A DNA stretch of 64,000 bases, from the NCBI RefSeq assembly GCF_033115175.1, contig NC_084836.1, forward strand, positions 68,433,297 through 68,497,296, given 5' to 3'. The notes under the pieces are model-generated. The model was not told the DNA's origin and did not search any database. It saw nothing but the letters and a program-made list of their open reading frames with translations. The position numbers and the translations under genes were made by a program. Each line of letters begins with the position of its first letter. Position 1 is the stretch's first letter. Shown here one piece after another: positions 23,476 through 38,454 of the stretch. The stretch comes from Lepus europaeus. Lineage: Eukaryota > Chordata > Mammalia > Lagomorpha > Leporidae.

Positions 23476-23714
23476 GAATTCCGTGTCTAGAGTAAACGAC
23501 AGAGCCCAGAAGCAAGTGAAAGGAAAGACGGTTCTTGACCTGCTGTCCTGGTGATGAGAAGCGGGGGTGGTTGGAGCAGTGCAGTTTTAAATGGCTCTCA
23601 GAATAGCAGCATATATGGTACCATTGCATCTTTCCAAAGACCAACAAGGCTTCGCCCTTCCCTAGTGCCTTGGCCTCTGTATCTCAAAAACGCTTTTACA
23701 AAACATGGACGTAA

Positions 23715-23885
23715 AGCCTCACAACACCCCTGTGAGGTAGGTCAGTATTATTGCCCCCATTTTACAGATGGGGCAACTGAGGCACGGAGAGGTTAAGTGA
23801 CTTGCCCAAGGCCACACAGTGAGCCAGCGGCCAAAAGCCAGGGATAGAACACGGTTCCATCCCTTTTCTGGAACCACTGGGCCAC
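23715..23885 (-). mobile_element. MIR within SCN8A 3' UTR
   Basis: Well-preserved MIR (CATTTTACAGATGGGGCAAC, AAGTGACTTGCCCAAGGCCA on the + strand). In the SCN8A transcript it is in sense orientation. Confidence 0.88.
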
Positions 23886-25453
23886 ACTCCCCTTTCCTAT
23901 GTGCATTCTTCACATACAGACACACACGCACACTAGCACATGTGCACAGCTGCCCGCCCCACCCCCACGGAGCCTCTGTGCACAGCACACAGCAAGGGGG
24001 GGAGGGGCAGGGCAGGGGTGCCTCAGGAGCATCTAACGGGGGAAATCTTGGCAGTCTGGGAGCGGGCATCCTAGGAAGCCCAGGGCCGACTCCGGTGCAG
24101 GCCTGGGGCCTCTGCCACCCTAGGCTTCCTCTTCTCTCCTGATGTCCCCCTAGCTGATGGTTGCAGCTCATTTTTTGGGGGGGCAGGGGGGGAGGTACCT
24201 GAAAATGAACGAAGCTTTTTGCAAAACTTTGGGCAGCATCTGAGAACAGAAAAGAGGCATCGCGCCTGGAGATGCCTAGGACTGAAGTCACAAATGGCTG
24301 CTTGGCCTCCATAGCAGGCCTGGAGGCCGGGGGTGGGGTGGGGGGAGCCCAGGGAAGAGGAAGAAGAAGGGGAGGGGGGGGGCCTGACCTACCGCCGTCT
24401 CTCTCAGCGTGGAGCAGGACTAGAGTGGGCACAAGATCCTCCTGAGAGAGTGTTTCTGGGCCAGGGGACACGGCCCGAAGAGAGACGTCCCCACAGCAGG
24501 GGGAGGGGAGAAGAGGACCCAGAGCCGGGGCCCCGCCCCCCCTCCCCGTGCAAGTGTGAAGGGGTCGGCCCTGCCCTGCCCCAGGGCGGCCAGGACGTGG
24601 CCAGGTCAGCGGGCTTGGAGGGGAGGCTGCCGGGCGTCTCCTAACATTCTGGTGAGAAGGCAAAAAAGTAAGGCCAGTCCAGCTGGGTTGGCTGACATCT
24701 CTCCGGCCAATGGCGGGGGAGGGGGCTTGGGTGGGCCTTGGAGTACCAGCCCAGTAGGTGGGAGAAATGCATGCAATGGAGTAGGGGTGGGGAGTGCGCT
24801 CTCGGGGCAGGGGCAGGACCTGGCTCTTCTCCCCCCCAAGCTCTGACCGGGGCGTCTGCCAAGATGCCTCTGACTCCTGTTCCCCGAGAGTGCTACGGTC
24901 CCAGTTCCCAGACCCATCCCAGGACCCAAGAATTGGGACAAACAACAAACACCACGACAGGCTTCCCTTGTACAGGAAAAAAGGCTCGTTTTTATTTCGC
25001 TTCCTTTTCGCTTCTATAGTGATGCGCTTCTGGCCACTGCTCGTGCAAGGGAGGTGCTGGCTTCTGGGGGGTACAGTCTACACTGGTTGTGGCCAGGAGT
25101 GAGAGGGCCCTGGGCGCTGGCGCTCCAGGGGCTGCCCCGCCCCCTCGGCGGGGGGGGGGGGGAGTTTGTATTTGCCTCCCCCCCCGCAGGTGCCAGAGCC
25201 TCTCCCTGCCCTCAGCCTCTCAAAGCCCCAGGAGGCTGAGGGAGGAAGGGGCAGGGTGATCGCCACATATAAACCAGCGCCTGCGGGCAGCGGCCACACA
25301 TCTAGCTCTGCATCCGAGATGAACAGCATTGCACGCGTCTTTTTGCTTTTGTCCTTTTTTTTTTTTAAAGGTGGATTGTAGGGGTATAAATACTGCACCA
25401 AGGACCTGGCTACAAAAAATAAATATTTATACTCTATTTATATATCTCTATAT

Positions 25454-25487
25454 GTGTGTGTGCGTGTGTGTGTGTGTGTGTGTGTGG
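25454..25487 (+). repeat. (GT)n in SCN8A 3' UTR
   Basis: TG repeat beside an AT-rich block containing TATATA. It reads CA-rich in the transcript. Confidence 0.92.
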
Positions 25488-25977
25488 TGACGCTGTGGCT
25501 GCTGCTGCTTCTGATTGGCTGCTGACCCACTCAGCAAGGAAGTGCGACACTGTCCTCACTGATGGTCTTGGTTCCGTGCCTGTTAACTGCGGGTGCAGAC
25601 TGCTGGTGATGGTGTGTCGGTTACTACCAAGGAAGTGCTGAGTGGGATGGGTGGGTGAGTGAGCGAGCGAGCAGGTGGAGGGGCGGGTGGTGGGAGAAGT
25701 CAGAAAGAAAAGTAAAGCTTCAGAGATAGCGGAGGGGCATGGGGGGAGTCCGGGGCGGGGGGGCTCCTTTCCTAGGAAGCTGGCTGATGGCGGTCGGTGA
25801 GCAAGGCCCAAGTGTTGTGGTCAGGCTCCAGCAGCTTCGGGACACGGCTGGTGCGAGTGCTCAGCGTACCTAAGCAGGACCACAGAACCCTGTCGTCTAG
25901 CTCAAAACCTAAGAACAATTTACGGAGTTTAGCCAGATCTTGCATAGAAGTGGTTAGAATTTATTGCACATTGGAAC

Positions 25978-26030
25978 AAATATATATATATATGTATATA
26001 TGTATATATATACACATATATATGTCGTTT
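25978..26030 (+). repeat. (TA)n in SCN8A 3' UTR
   Basis: Alternating TATATA with TG interruptions. Confidence 0.9.
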
Positions 26031-27990
26031 TGGAAAAGACCATTAGCGATAAAAATTTTTTTGTCTGTCTGTCTGGTTCGGGGATGTACATCGGCTGATA
26101 AGCATCTATGTTCTGAGAAGAAAGAAAAGTATAAAAAATAAAAAATAAACATGACAATGGCATAAGCCAGAAGCCACTTCCTATTTAATAAGTTAGTCAT
26201 TTTTGTATTTACAAAAAGGCATGCCAATAAAATAAAATGATATCTTACAGTATTTATAATCCTTTTTTTTAAAAAAAAAGAATTACCACGTCAGCTTGTT
26301 TTGTGCTGTTTACAGTAAGAGCCTGTACACGTGACTATACATTCGTCCTAGCAGTTGGCGGGGGCATGGAGAGAATGCCCTTCCCCGGTTGGTATTGGGT
26401 GTAGTATGAACATTCTAACGACACTGCAGAAGCAGGCTTAAGAGAGCCGGTCTGAAAGATGTGGAGCTCTGTGTCCTAACTTGGCCGTGGTTTGTTCTAT
26501 GCAAAACTAGCCAGGTGGGTTGCGCGGTAGCTTCCAAGGTGCTTCCACTACAAGGCAGATCGGTGCGTGGCCAAGATGGGGTGGGACTCTTTCCTCCTCT
26601 GTGGGATGGTTCGGGAAGAATTTGTTTGCACTCAAGTCTCTGGGTAGACTCCCCCCGCCCAAGACACAGCCAACAGCAGCCTGCAGGGGCTTTGGAGCTA
26701 AGTCACTGGATTCGGACCCCCTACCCTCACTTCTGCACAGCAGGAGATGGAATGCAAGCTGGGATACTCCCCCCCAGAAGCCACCCTCAGTGACAAATGG
26801 CAGGTCGCTAAGCAGGGAGGGAGATTGGCGTGAAAGAGAATGCCGCCGGTGGGGGGGAAGAAGGAGCTGGAACATTCTAGAGACGTAGGACTAGGTTGCT
26901 TTCTCAGGAACCCCAGTGCAGTGAGGAACCCAGGAGGGCTTGGTTCAGGAGCAGGCCCTGAGCCACTAAGGAAAGAGCCCACAGCCACGCCCCCATGCCG
27001 CTGCCCTCGCCCACCTGGGCGGGTCAGGGCAGCCCTGCTTGGTGGAGAAGAGCAATGGAGGCAGAAGGCATCATGCAGGCGTGATCTTGTGACAACCCCT
27101 CTGCAGAAGTGAGAGGCCGGGTCACGGATTCCCCAGGGGCCCGTGAGCCGGGAGACAGCCCTGATGCAGGAAGACAGGATACCGAATGAAGCGAGCCCAC
27201 CGTGACCCCACCCCCAACCCCAGCAGAAGGCCCCCAGAGATGACAAGCTATTCTGCATAGCGCTTTCATCTCTACCTCAAGTATGTGTCAGTTCTTCAAT
27301 ATGAAAGGTAAACAATCCTCGTGAATATTGCAAAATACAAATGAAATTTTTGTTTTCTTTTCAGCCCTAGGATTTGGTTTTACAGTGTTGTTAATGGTAC
27401 AAGCCATTCGGGATCTGAGTCTCCCCTCGTACTGGCCGCAGAGCAGTACTGATTAGTTCATCTTGCAAAAAAAAAAAAAATGTGCAACAGTGGCTGCATG
27501 TCTGAGAGAAGTCTGTTAACCACGGACACGCAACGGATCCATCTGCTTGTTGGACTGGGTTTGTTTTTGTTGGTGGCGGCGGCGGTCAATTGATTGGTTA
27601 GGTCTTTCCCACCCAGCAACTGTGTATGAAAGACTTCTAAGAACTCAGAAAAAAATTGCAGCCGGGATGGAACTCTTACCGTTTTCTCCCAGATACAGTG
27701 AATGGTGCAGGGCTGGGTCCCGTCCAGAGGCTGACCCAATGCAGGGGATAGGAGAGTAGTGTCCTGTGGCGTATGGATCTCATGCATGAGTTCTGATCAC
27801 GGCATGCCATCATGCAAATCATTTCTACGCATTGAACGAGCACGATGTTCGGAATCGGCCTGAGCAAGTCCTCCTCAGCCTGGAAAAAACCGGATTATTT
27901 CCCCCTACCCATCTCCAAACCACGGAAAGCCCATGTGGAGAAGATGCGCGTTATGTCAAAGAAACTGACAATTAAATGACATGGGCTAAA

Positions 27991-28050
27991 TGTGAGTGAG
28001 TGAGTGAGTGTGTGTGTGAGTGTGTGTAGTGTGTGTGTGTGTGTGTGTGG
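27991..28050 (+). repeat. (GAGT)n/(GT)n in SCN8A 3' UTR
   Basis: GTGA units pass into a pure GT run, about 490 bases after the stop codon on the transcript. Confidence 0.92.
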
Positions 28051-28543
28051 TTTCTTTTTGCCGCTTTAGCTTAACTAATGTGAGAATGCAAATATAGTTT
28101 GCATGGACAAACAAACTTTGAAAGCGATGCTTTCTGCTTCCGAGAATCGACAGAACGGAAAAAAGTAAAATCAAATCCATTTTTTTTTTTTTTTTTTGGC
28201 TGCGGCGGAGACAACGTTGGCCCCAGCAGCCTCTCCTCGGTGTTTGTATCCTGTTGGTTTTGTCCTAAGTTGCATTGACTGATGTGGAACATGCAGTAAC
28301 CACCTGCCCAAGCAGTAGAAAAAAATCTGTGAGTCCAGGGAGCGGGGTCCTGTGCCCTTGGCAGGTCACTGCTCAAGATGCAACCGTGTGACATGGAAAG
28401 CAGCGTACGCTTCGCATAGGTCTTCGGGTTCGTGTCCCCACAGCTGTTCTGAATGGATAAGATGCAGGAAGTTTGTAAACAATCGTCAAACCGTTGGCCC
28501 GCGCGAGTCTGAGCTCCGAGCGGCGGCCGGGTTCCGCTCGCCT

Positions 28544-29719
<1,176 letters not shown>

Positions 29720-30067
29720 TTACTGACATCGGAGCTGCCCTGTCTCCTTCCTTGTTTTTCACCTGGCACCTGGAGTCCAAAGGGCTTTGTAATAAGAGCA
29801 AGTGCCTCGCTCCGCAATCTGTACTCTCCTAATAGCACCATAGCATGTCCTCACTGCAAAGGAGACAGAAAGCCTCACACAGAGGCCTCTGTGCCCAGCA
29901 GGCAGCCCGAACAGAGGTGAGCACCTTTCTTCCCAGATCTGCTTCTGCCCCTTGCATTCCCCAGGGCGTCCACAACCCCAGAGCCGCCATCTGTCTAGTT
30001 TCACAGGATGAAACCCACGAGCTACCGAGAGCATCCCATCACACTCGGGAAATCCCACTGCATCTAT

Positions 30068-30361
30068 TTTTAAAGATTTGTTTGAGAGGCTGAGCGACGT
30101 AGAGAGGCAGAGAGTGAGATCTTGTACCTACTGGGCCACTTCCCAAATGCCCACAATAGTCCAGCCTGGGCCAGACTGATGCCAGGAGCCAGGAACTCCA
30201 TCCTGGTCTCCCAGGTGGGTGGCAGGGGCTGCCTTCCCAGGCGCATCAGCAGGAAATTGAGTCAGAAGCAGAGCTACCAAAATTCAAACTGGCACTTCGA
30301 TGTGGGATGCCAGCGGGTGTCGCAAGTGGTGGCGTAACCTGCTGCACCACTGACGTCAGCC
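30068..30361 (-). mobile_element. CSINE, older
   Basis: Reverse C-repeat in the last SCN8A intron, ending GCACCACTGACGTCAGCCC. Confidence 0.85.
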
Positions 30362-30451
30362 CGATTCTATGTAGCTTATCCTTTTAGATCTATATGGATT
30401 TCTTCCTGAGATTTATCACGTTTATGAGATGGATCTTGTGTGAAAATAGGT

Positions 30452-30740
30452 GTCGGGGCGGGCGTCTGGCGCAGCGGTTCAAGTCGCCACCAGGGACGCC
30501 CACAGCCCATACCAGAGTGCCGTCTCAAGTCCCAGCTCCTCTGCTTCTAGCCCAGCTTCTGCCCCAGACCTTGGGCCCCCTGCCTCTTATGCAGGAGACC
30601 CACATTGAATTTTGGGCTCCTAGCTTTGGCCCGGCCCAGCCCAGCTGTGGCTGTTGTGGGCATTTGGGGAGTGAAATTAGTAGATGGAATATCTCTCTCC
30701 ATCTGTCTCTCTCTTTGCCTTTCAAATAAAATGAAAAAAA
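30452..30740 (+). mobile_element. CSINE variant (GGGCGGGCGTCTGGCGCAGC head)
   Basis: Forward copy of a distinct subfamily (GCCACCAGGGACGCCCACAG, CAGAGTGCCGTCTCAAGTCC). Flanked by AAAATAGGT at 30,443 and 30,741. Confidence 0.88.
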
Positions 30741-30752
30741 AAAATAGGTTCA

Positions 30753-31060
30753 GGGGCTGGCACTGTGGTGTAGCAGGTAAAGCCGCCACCTGCAGTGTCG
30801 GCATCCCATATGGGCGCCTGTTTGAGTCCCAGCTGCTCTACTTCCGATCCAGATCTCTGCTATGGCCTGAGAAAGCAGTAGAAGATGGTCCAAGTTCTTG
30901 GGCCCCTGTACTCGCATGGAAGATCTGGAAGAAGCTCCCGGCTCCTGGCTTTGGATCAGCACAGCTCTGGCCAATTGGAGGGTGAATTAGCAGATGGAAG
31001 ACCTCTCTCTCTCTCTCTCTCTGTGTGTGTAACTCTTTCAAATAAATAAATAAACCTTAA
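30753..31060 (+). mobile_element. CSINE, second insertion at the same target
   Basis: Forward standard C-repeat flanked by AAAATAGGTT at 30,741 and 31,061. It was inserted at the A-rich TSD of the preceding SINE. Confidence 0.92.
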
Positions 31061-31064
31061 AAAA

Positions 31065-31260
31065 TAGGTTGAAATGATTCATTTTAACAATTCAGTGGTA
31101 TTTCCTTTCACTTATCTGTCTTCCTGTGCCAGAACAGCAAGTTTTCCTGATGTGTGTACACACGGCTTTCCGGAATATTATGGCTGTTCTCCACGATGCT
31201 GTTGAATATCCATATTCATAAATGATGGGCACGAGGTCCCTGCTCCCCACATGGCCCACT
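31065..31260 (+). mobile_element. Possible L1 3' end fragment
   Basis: ATTTTAACAATTCAGTGGTATTT and the following AT-rich stretch resemble the 3' region of old L1 elements. Weak. Confidence 0.35.
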
Positions 31261-31739
31261 TCCCTCTCACTCTGCTGTCCCCACTGTTCCATTAACACCA
31301 CTGATTTTCAAGATCCTCTTCATACCTTTTTTCTTATCGTCCATCTCCCCAGCTGGAAAGATAATGGGCCCCTCTCAGAGCATCCCGATTTTGTGCTGCA
31401 AGCCATAAATGAGAGACCACTCTCAGTGGGCCATGGGGCCACGGCAGGAGCAGGACACAGAAGCAGAGCGTGGAAATTCAGGAAGGTTGTCTGTAAGACC
31501 GCAGAGCGAGCCGCGAGCCCCAGGCGCCACAGCAGGGGCAGAGAGGAGAGGGCGGGGCATGGGGAGGCAGTGCCACACTTTCCCCACTCAGGGTCTCTTC
31601 CTGTCCAGGCCCTGAGCAGTGTGAGGTTTCCGCTGACACAGGGCAGCTTGGTCTAACAGGGCAGTCTCTCTCATCCACAGGAATTCAGATAGAAGGCTAC
31701 TGAATCCCCTTATTCAGAGGTTTTAAAAAGAGACTTATG

Positions 31740-31988
31740 GGGGCTGGTGCTGTGGCCTAGCAGGTAAAGTCGCTGCGTGCAGTGCCGGCAGCCCATATGG
31801 GTGCATGTTTGAGTCCCGGCTGCTCCACTTCTGATCCAGCTCTCTGCTGTGGCCTGGGAAAGCAGTGGAAGATGGCCCAAGTCCTTGGGTCCCTGCATCA
31901 CTGTGGGTGACCCAGAAGAAGCTCCTGGCTCTGGATTCGGATTGGCACAGCTCCGGCCATTGTGGCCATTTGGGGAGTGAGCTGGTGG

Positions 31989-32020
<32 letters not shown>

Positions 32021-32090
32021 CTTCTCTCTCCCTTTCACCATCTGTAACTCTACCTCTCAAAGAAATAAATAAAATCTTTAAAAAAAAGAG
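31740..32090 (+). mobile_element. CSINE with (CT)n
   Basis: Forward C-repeat with an expanded CT tract (31,996-32,020) and tail AAATAAATAAAATCTTT. Imperfect TSD AAAAAGAG. Confidence 0.92.
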
Positions 32091-32775
32091 GATCCAGGGG
32101 GCAGTGTGCACCAGGACCCTGCAGGGGGAATGACGGTGCTGTGTTACCCAAGGGGACTTTGTCACGGGGACGCACAAGGCCAGCAGACTTTTGTGCTGCT
32201 CTGAAGCACAGGCCTGGAGGGGGCAGCGGGGAGAGGGGGAGGGAGGCCGGAGTTGCCGCATCGCTCAGCAGGGCCGGAGCCCTGTCTCTGCTGGTGTCAG
32301 GCAGTCCCACCTGCGGGACACAAGATGCCCTACAGGAGGCGATGCTGTGCTCGGGGTGGGAGCCGATGGGTGGCATCTCTCGGCCCACCTTCCAGGATCT
32401 TCCTCTCCACGCTGTAGGCCCCAGCAGAGTACACGCAGTCACAGAGGGAAACACGGCCTCTGGGGCCTACCTGAGTTCTGCCGCTGCCGCCTCCTGCGTG
32501 ACCCTGTGCAGGTGCACAGGGGCGATGCTAACTCACGGCTGCTTCCTGGGCTGCCACAGGCCTGGACAGGGTCGCCCAGGTGCCCAGCTCAAGCTGACCC
32601 TGGCCCACGGTCAGACCCCAGTAAACGGGTGTTTCCTTTGGCAGTGGCACAACTGTGCCACCATCACAAGAAGTTTCCGGGTGATTTCATTAAGTTGAAC
32701 ACTCTGTTCCCTTTTCCCCTCTGCAGCACAGCCTTTCCAATCCCACAGAGCTGCGGGCACACAGCACAAAACTCA

Positions 32776-33321
<546 letters not shown>

Positions 33322-33511
33322 TCACTGCGCTGCCCGCTCGCGTATCTGATCCCGCGTGCCTCCCCGCCGGCCTCACCCTGACTCTTCTCTCTTGGCCCCG
33401 TGGTGCAGGGAGAGCTCCTTCATGCCTACTGCACGTGACACACCAGCACACCTGTGCCCCCACCAGCCCGCAAGCCGCACCCATCTCAAATCCCTAATTC
33501 CTCCAATCTCT

Positions 33512-33853
33512 CTCTCTCTCTTTTTTTTTTTTTTTGACAGGCAGAGTGGATAGTGAGAGAGAGAGACAGAGAGAAAGGTCTTCCTTTGCCGTTGGTTCAC
33601 TCTCCAATGGCCGCTGCGGCCAGCACATCGTGCTGATCCGAAGCCAGGAGCCAGGTGCTTCTCCTGGTCTCCCATGCGGGTGCAAGGCCCAAGGACTTGG
33701 GGGGTCCTCCTCCACTGCCTTCCCGGGCCATAGCAGAGAGCTGGCCTGGAAGAGGGGCAACCGGGATAGAATCCGGTGCCCCAATCGGGACTAGAACCCG
33801 GTGTGCCGGCGCCGCAAGGCGGAGGATTAGCCTGTTAAGCCACGGCGCCGGCT
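33512..33853 (-). mobile_element. Young CSINE with TSD
   Basis: Young subfamily in reverse orientation. Perfect 12-base TSD CCTCCAATCTCT (33,500-33,511 and 33,854-33,865). Confidence 0.95.
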
Positions 33854-34114
33854 CCTCCAATCTCTTGGGCCAGGGGGCAGTTTCTTTTCCTTCAGCCTCC
33901 ACCCGCTCCAAGAAGACCCTGTTAATGTTTCCTCCCCACAACAGAACCAGAACCCACCCCCTCATCTGGCTGTGCCACCATGGCCACTCCAGAGGGCCCT
34001 CCTCAGTGCGGGCTGGGCTGAAGCAGACCCAACCCAATCCATGACCTCCATTTTTCTTGGCCATGGCCCTGTAATTATTTCCCGTGATGCCCCAGGTTTT
34101 ATTGTAGCTGTTTA

Positions 34115-34222
34115 TTTATTTTCTTTCTCTCATTCTCCTGCAAGCTCCATGGTAGCAGTGTCTTAAATTTTGTTCATCACAAAATATTTATAGATATTTA
34201 GATATTTGCTGAATGAATGGTA
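34115..34222 (+). mobile_element. L2-like 3' end
   Basis: The 'aagctccatggtagcag ... ttgctgaatgaatgg' pattern is typical of a LINE-2 3' terminus. Diverged. Confidence 0.5.
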
Positions 34223-34257
34223 ATCATTTTTTTATGAATGCTTCTTACCATGCTAAG

Positions 34258-34289
34258 GTTTTTTTTTTTTTTTAAACAGCTTATTTATT

Positions 34290-34325
<36 letters not shown>

Positions 34326-34578
34326 AGCCTATCCACTGGTTCATTCCTCAAATGCTTGCAACAGGTGGGGCTGGGTCAGGCTGAAGCTGGGAGCCGAGTT
34401 CAGCTCTCCCACATGGTTGGCAGGTGCTCAACTATTTGAGTCATCGCTGCTGCTCCCCTATGGTGCATTAGCAAGAAACTGAATCAGAAACAGAGCAGCC
34501 AGGATTGAAACCAGCACTCAAGATATGGGATGTGAGTGTCCCAAGCTGTGGCTTACCCCACTGTGCCACAACACTTGC
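34258..34578 (-). mobile_element. Old CSINE with (GT)n/(GA)n
   Basis: Reverse old C-repeat: T run, GTGTGTGTGTGTGAGAGAG block, and head complement ending TGTGCCACAACACTTGC. Confidence 0.85.
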
Positions 34579-34747
34579 TTCATTTACCCATGTCTGACTG
34601 CGGAAGAAAATGCATTCAGGTCCCTGTACGCAAAGAACCGGGCACAGCCTCAGACTGGTGCTGGGAGTCAGGCCCTCAGGGACACCAACACTGGGTTCCA
34701 ACTTTTCTTCTCCCATCTACACACTAGAATGCCAAGGTCAGCTTTTT

Positions 34748-35080
34748 TTTTTGACAGGCAGAGTGGACAGTGAGAGAGAGAGACAGAGAGAAAGGTCTTC
34801 CTTTTGCCGTTGGTTCACCCTCCAATGGCCGCTGCGGTTGGCGCGCTGCGGCCGGCGCACTGCACTGATCCGATGGCAGAAGCCAGGTGCTTCTCCTGGT
34901 CTCCCATGGGGTGCAGGGCCAAAGCACTTGGGCCATCCTCCACTGCACTCCCAGGCCACAGCAGAGAGTTGGCCTGGAAGAGGGGCATCCGGGACAAGCC
35001 CGGTGCCCTGACCGGGACTAGAACCCGGTGTGCCGGCGCCGCAAGGCAGAGGATTAGCCTAGTGAGCTGTGGCGCCGGCC
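34748..35080 (-). mobile_element. Young CSINE with TSD
   Basis: Young subfamily. 14-base TSD AAGGTCAGCTTTTT (34,734-34,747 and 35,081-35,094). Confidence 0.95.
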
Positions 35081-35100
35081 AAGGTCAGCTTTTTGCTTTT

Positions 35101-35348
35101 TTTTTTTTTTTGATAGGCAAAGCTATGGCCGGTGCGCTGCGCCAATCCAAAGCCAGGAGCCAGGTGCTTCCTCCTGGTCTCCCATGAGGGTACAGGGCCC
35201 AAGCACTTGGGCTATCCTCTACTGCCTTCCCGGGCCACAGCAGAGAGCTGGACTGGAAGAGGAGCAACTGGGACTAGAACCCGGCACCCATATGGGATGC
35301 CAGAGCCGCAGGTGGAGGATTAGCCTAGTGAGCCGCGGCGCCGGCCTG
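35101..35348 (-). mobile_element. Internally deleted CSINE
   Basis: Reverse copy that jumps from GATAGGCAAAGC directly to CTATGGCCGGTGCGC and so lacks the GA-rich block. Flanked by TTTTTGCTTTT-type repeats (35,090 and 35,350). Confidence 0.88.
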
Positions 35349-35673
35349 TTTTTTGCTTTTGAAAGCTGCCTTAAAGGAAAGTTCCAGGAGGAAGTCTGGC
35401 TTTGGGGGGGTTCTGTCCCCTTCCCTGGCCTGGGCCACAAGAGGCTCTGTTCAGGTTTTCTGCTGTTCCGTTCTGTCCGTCTCTCCAGGACCAGCGCCCA
35501 CGTGGCTAGCGCACTGCTGCTCGGCCACTTCTGGAGGCGGGGTTGGAGGATGGGTTCGGTGTGAGCCAACCCGAGAGCCAGCCCAGGCTGCGAGCCCTGC
35601 TGGCGTAGTGGGTGCCGGGCGCTCTCACCTGCCCCTTCTCTGCCAGGGTCACCCTAGCAGTGCCTTTCCCCTA

Positions 35674-36838
<1,165 letters not shown>

Positions 36839-37076
36839 TCACGCTGGCCACCTGAGCTGCTGAGCAGGCGGGGGCCAGGGTGGGGCCCGCGAGCCGCCCT
36901 ACTGGCCTGCTAAGTGGACGAGGAGGGAAGGGCTGTCTGCCTGCTGGGAGCCGGGAGCCACACTTACCTCCAAGCCATTCTTCCCTCCCTCCCTCCCTTT
37001 TTCTCTGGCTGGGCTCTGGCTAGCAGCTTGCTTTCCCCGGATCTCAGATCTCTTCATCGCGTGCGCCCTGCCTTAC

Positions 37077-37130
37077 CTTCCGGGAGTCCACGGCTGCATA
37101 CATGATGTCCATCCAGCCTTTGAAGGTTGC
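37077..37130 (-). CDS. SCN8A: SCN8A exon, DIII selectivity filter (54 bp)
   Basis: Only 18 codons: ATFKGWMDIMYAAVDSRK. The Lys in TFKGW is the K of the DEKA sodium-selectivity ring. Acceptor TTTGCCAG, donor AAG/GTAAGG. A micro-exon too short to stand out as an ORF; its frame joins exactly to both neighbours. Confidence 0.97.
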
Positions 37131-37262
37131 CTGGCAAACAGAGCAAGGCATGAGCCTGTGCCGCGAAAGGGCTGGCTGGGAGTCTAGACAGGGGTCCGAG
37201 CGCCAGGCTGAAGTTCAGCACAGCCTCACAAGGACACAGAACTGTCTGCTGGTTAACACAAG

Positions 37263-37330
37263 GGGCCTCCAGAAAGTTCCTGGGAAATGGCATTAGCAGC
37301 TTAAGCTTACTTTGGTGCAAAAGTCTGAGA
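37263..37330 (+). mobile_element. Mariner-like MITE, half copy
   Basis: CTCCAGAAAGTTCCTGGGAA then ACTTTGGTGCAAAAG is the left half of the MITE also found at 43,421, 49,424 and 56,224. It faces a complete copy in opposite orientation. Confidence 0.6.
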
Positions 37331-37344
37331 CTGAGGCGTGATGA

Positions 37345-37472
37345 GGCGTCTCCAAAGTGTTCCCAGGAAAGTGTGTATTATGACAAAAAGTATCTTTATA
37401 ATTAAACATTATTTTGCACCAAAATAAACTTTGCATTCATTTTCCCCACAAACTTTCTCAAGAACCCCTGCT
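37345..37472 (-). mobile_element. Mariner-like MITE, full copy
   Basis: Reverse orientation. Ends are imperfect inverted repeats (CTCCAAAGTGTTCCCAGGAA and CCCCACAAACTTTCTCAAGA), with the internal mark TTTTGCACCAAAATAAACTT. Confidence 0.65.
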
Positions 37473-37955
37473 TTGCAGGTCCCAGGACAGCTCTGGGGAC
37501 CCATCGACATTTGGCAAGGAGTTGAGCAGACAGTGGTAACTGGATCAATACTATTACAAAAGCTCTTTAACAGGGGTGGTGGCAAATGCATATTCATGAG
37601 CGAATGAATGCGGGACCTACTGAAGGGGCCAAAACACAGCCTCCCACTGGGAGCTCCTTTTAAAAAGCAAAGATGCCAATTCCTGGTTGCATTTCCGGGG
37701 CAACCAAGGCCAGAACTTCCTGGCCTACCAGTTCTAGTCCGTCATTCTACTGCATCTTGCCAACAATCATGGCCAGGCAATCCAATAGTCTCCAGCCGGA
37801 TTCTACCTTTTTCCAGGACACAGGAAGTTCTTTATTCATGGAAAAGACCCTAAACACCGCCTGTCCGTATCGGGTGTGGACTCACGGAACCCAGGAGCTG
37901 GCTGGCTGAGTGACCCTGGCTACATTTGTTTTCTGGAGCTGCCTCCATTCGATTT

Positions 37956-38292
37956 TTTTTTTGACAGGCAGAGTTAGACAGTGAGAAAGAGAGAGAGAGA
38001 AAGGTCTTCCTTTTTCCGTTGGTTCACCCCCTCAAGTGGCAGCTACGGCTGGCGTGTTGCAGCTGGTGTGCTGCACTGATCTGAAGCCAGGAGCCAGGTG
38101 CTTCTCCTGGTCTCCCATGCGGGTGCAGGGCCCAAGGACCTGGGCCATCCTCCACTGCCCTCCCGGGCCACAGCAGAGAGCTGGACTGGAAGAGGAGCAA
38201 CCGGACAGAATCTGGCGCCCCAACCGGGACTAGAACCCGGGGTGCCGGCGCCTCAGGCGGAGGATTAGCCTAGTGAGCCGGGGCACCAGCCC
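37956..38292 (-). mobile_element. Young CSINE
   Basis: Young subfamily in reverse. Imperfect TSD CCATTCGATTTT / CCATTCAGTTTT. Confidence 0.93.
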
Positions 38293-38454
38293 CCATTCAG
38301 TTTTGATTTGTGGCTGCAAGTCTCTTGAATTGGGATGGGACAACAGCAAAAGAGCTTTGGGGCAGGATAAATTCCGTCTCACTTTATTTTACTGCCGGCT
38401 CACAGGGTGTGCCTGCTTGCTACGCACGCACCGTTAGGCTGAGAGCTTTGCCTG

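Larger units (their letters stand above)
23262..28543 (-). other. SCN8A: SCN8A 3' UTR
   Basis: About 5.28 kb from the TAG stop down to the poly(A) site. It is free of CSINEs, unlike all the surrounding DNA, which supports selection on a long transcribed 3' UTR. It contains AT-rich conserved-looking blocks, a (TA)n/(GT)n region, and one sense-orientation MIR near its distal end. The length agrees with my recollection of the long SCN8A mRNA tail. Earlier poly(A) use cannot be excluded: TTTATT occurs on the + strand near 24,990 and 25,433. Confidence 0.8.
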
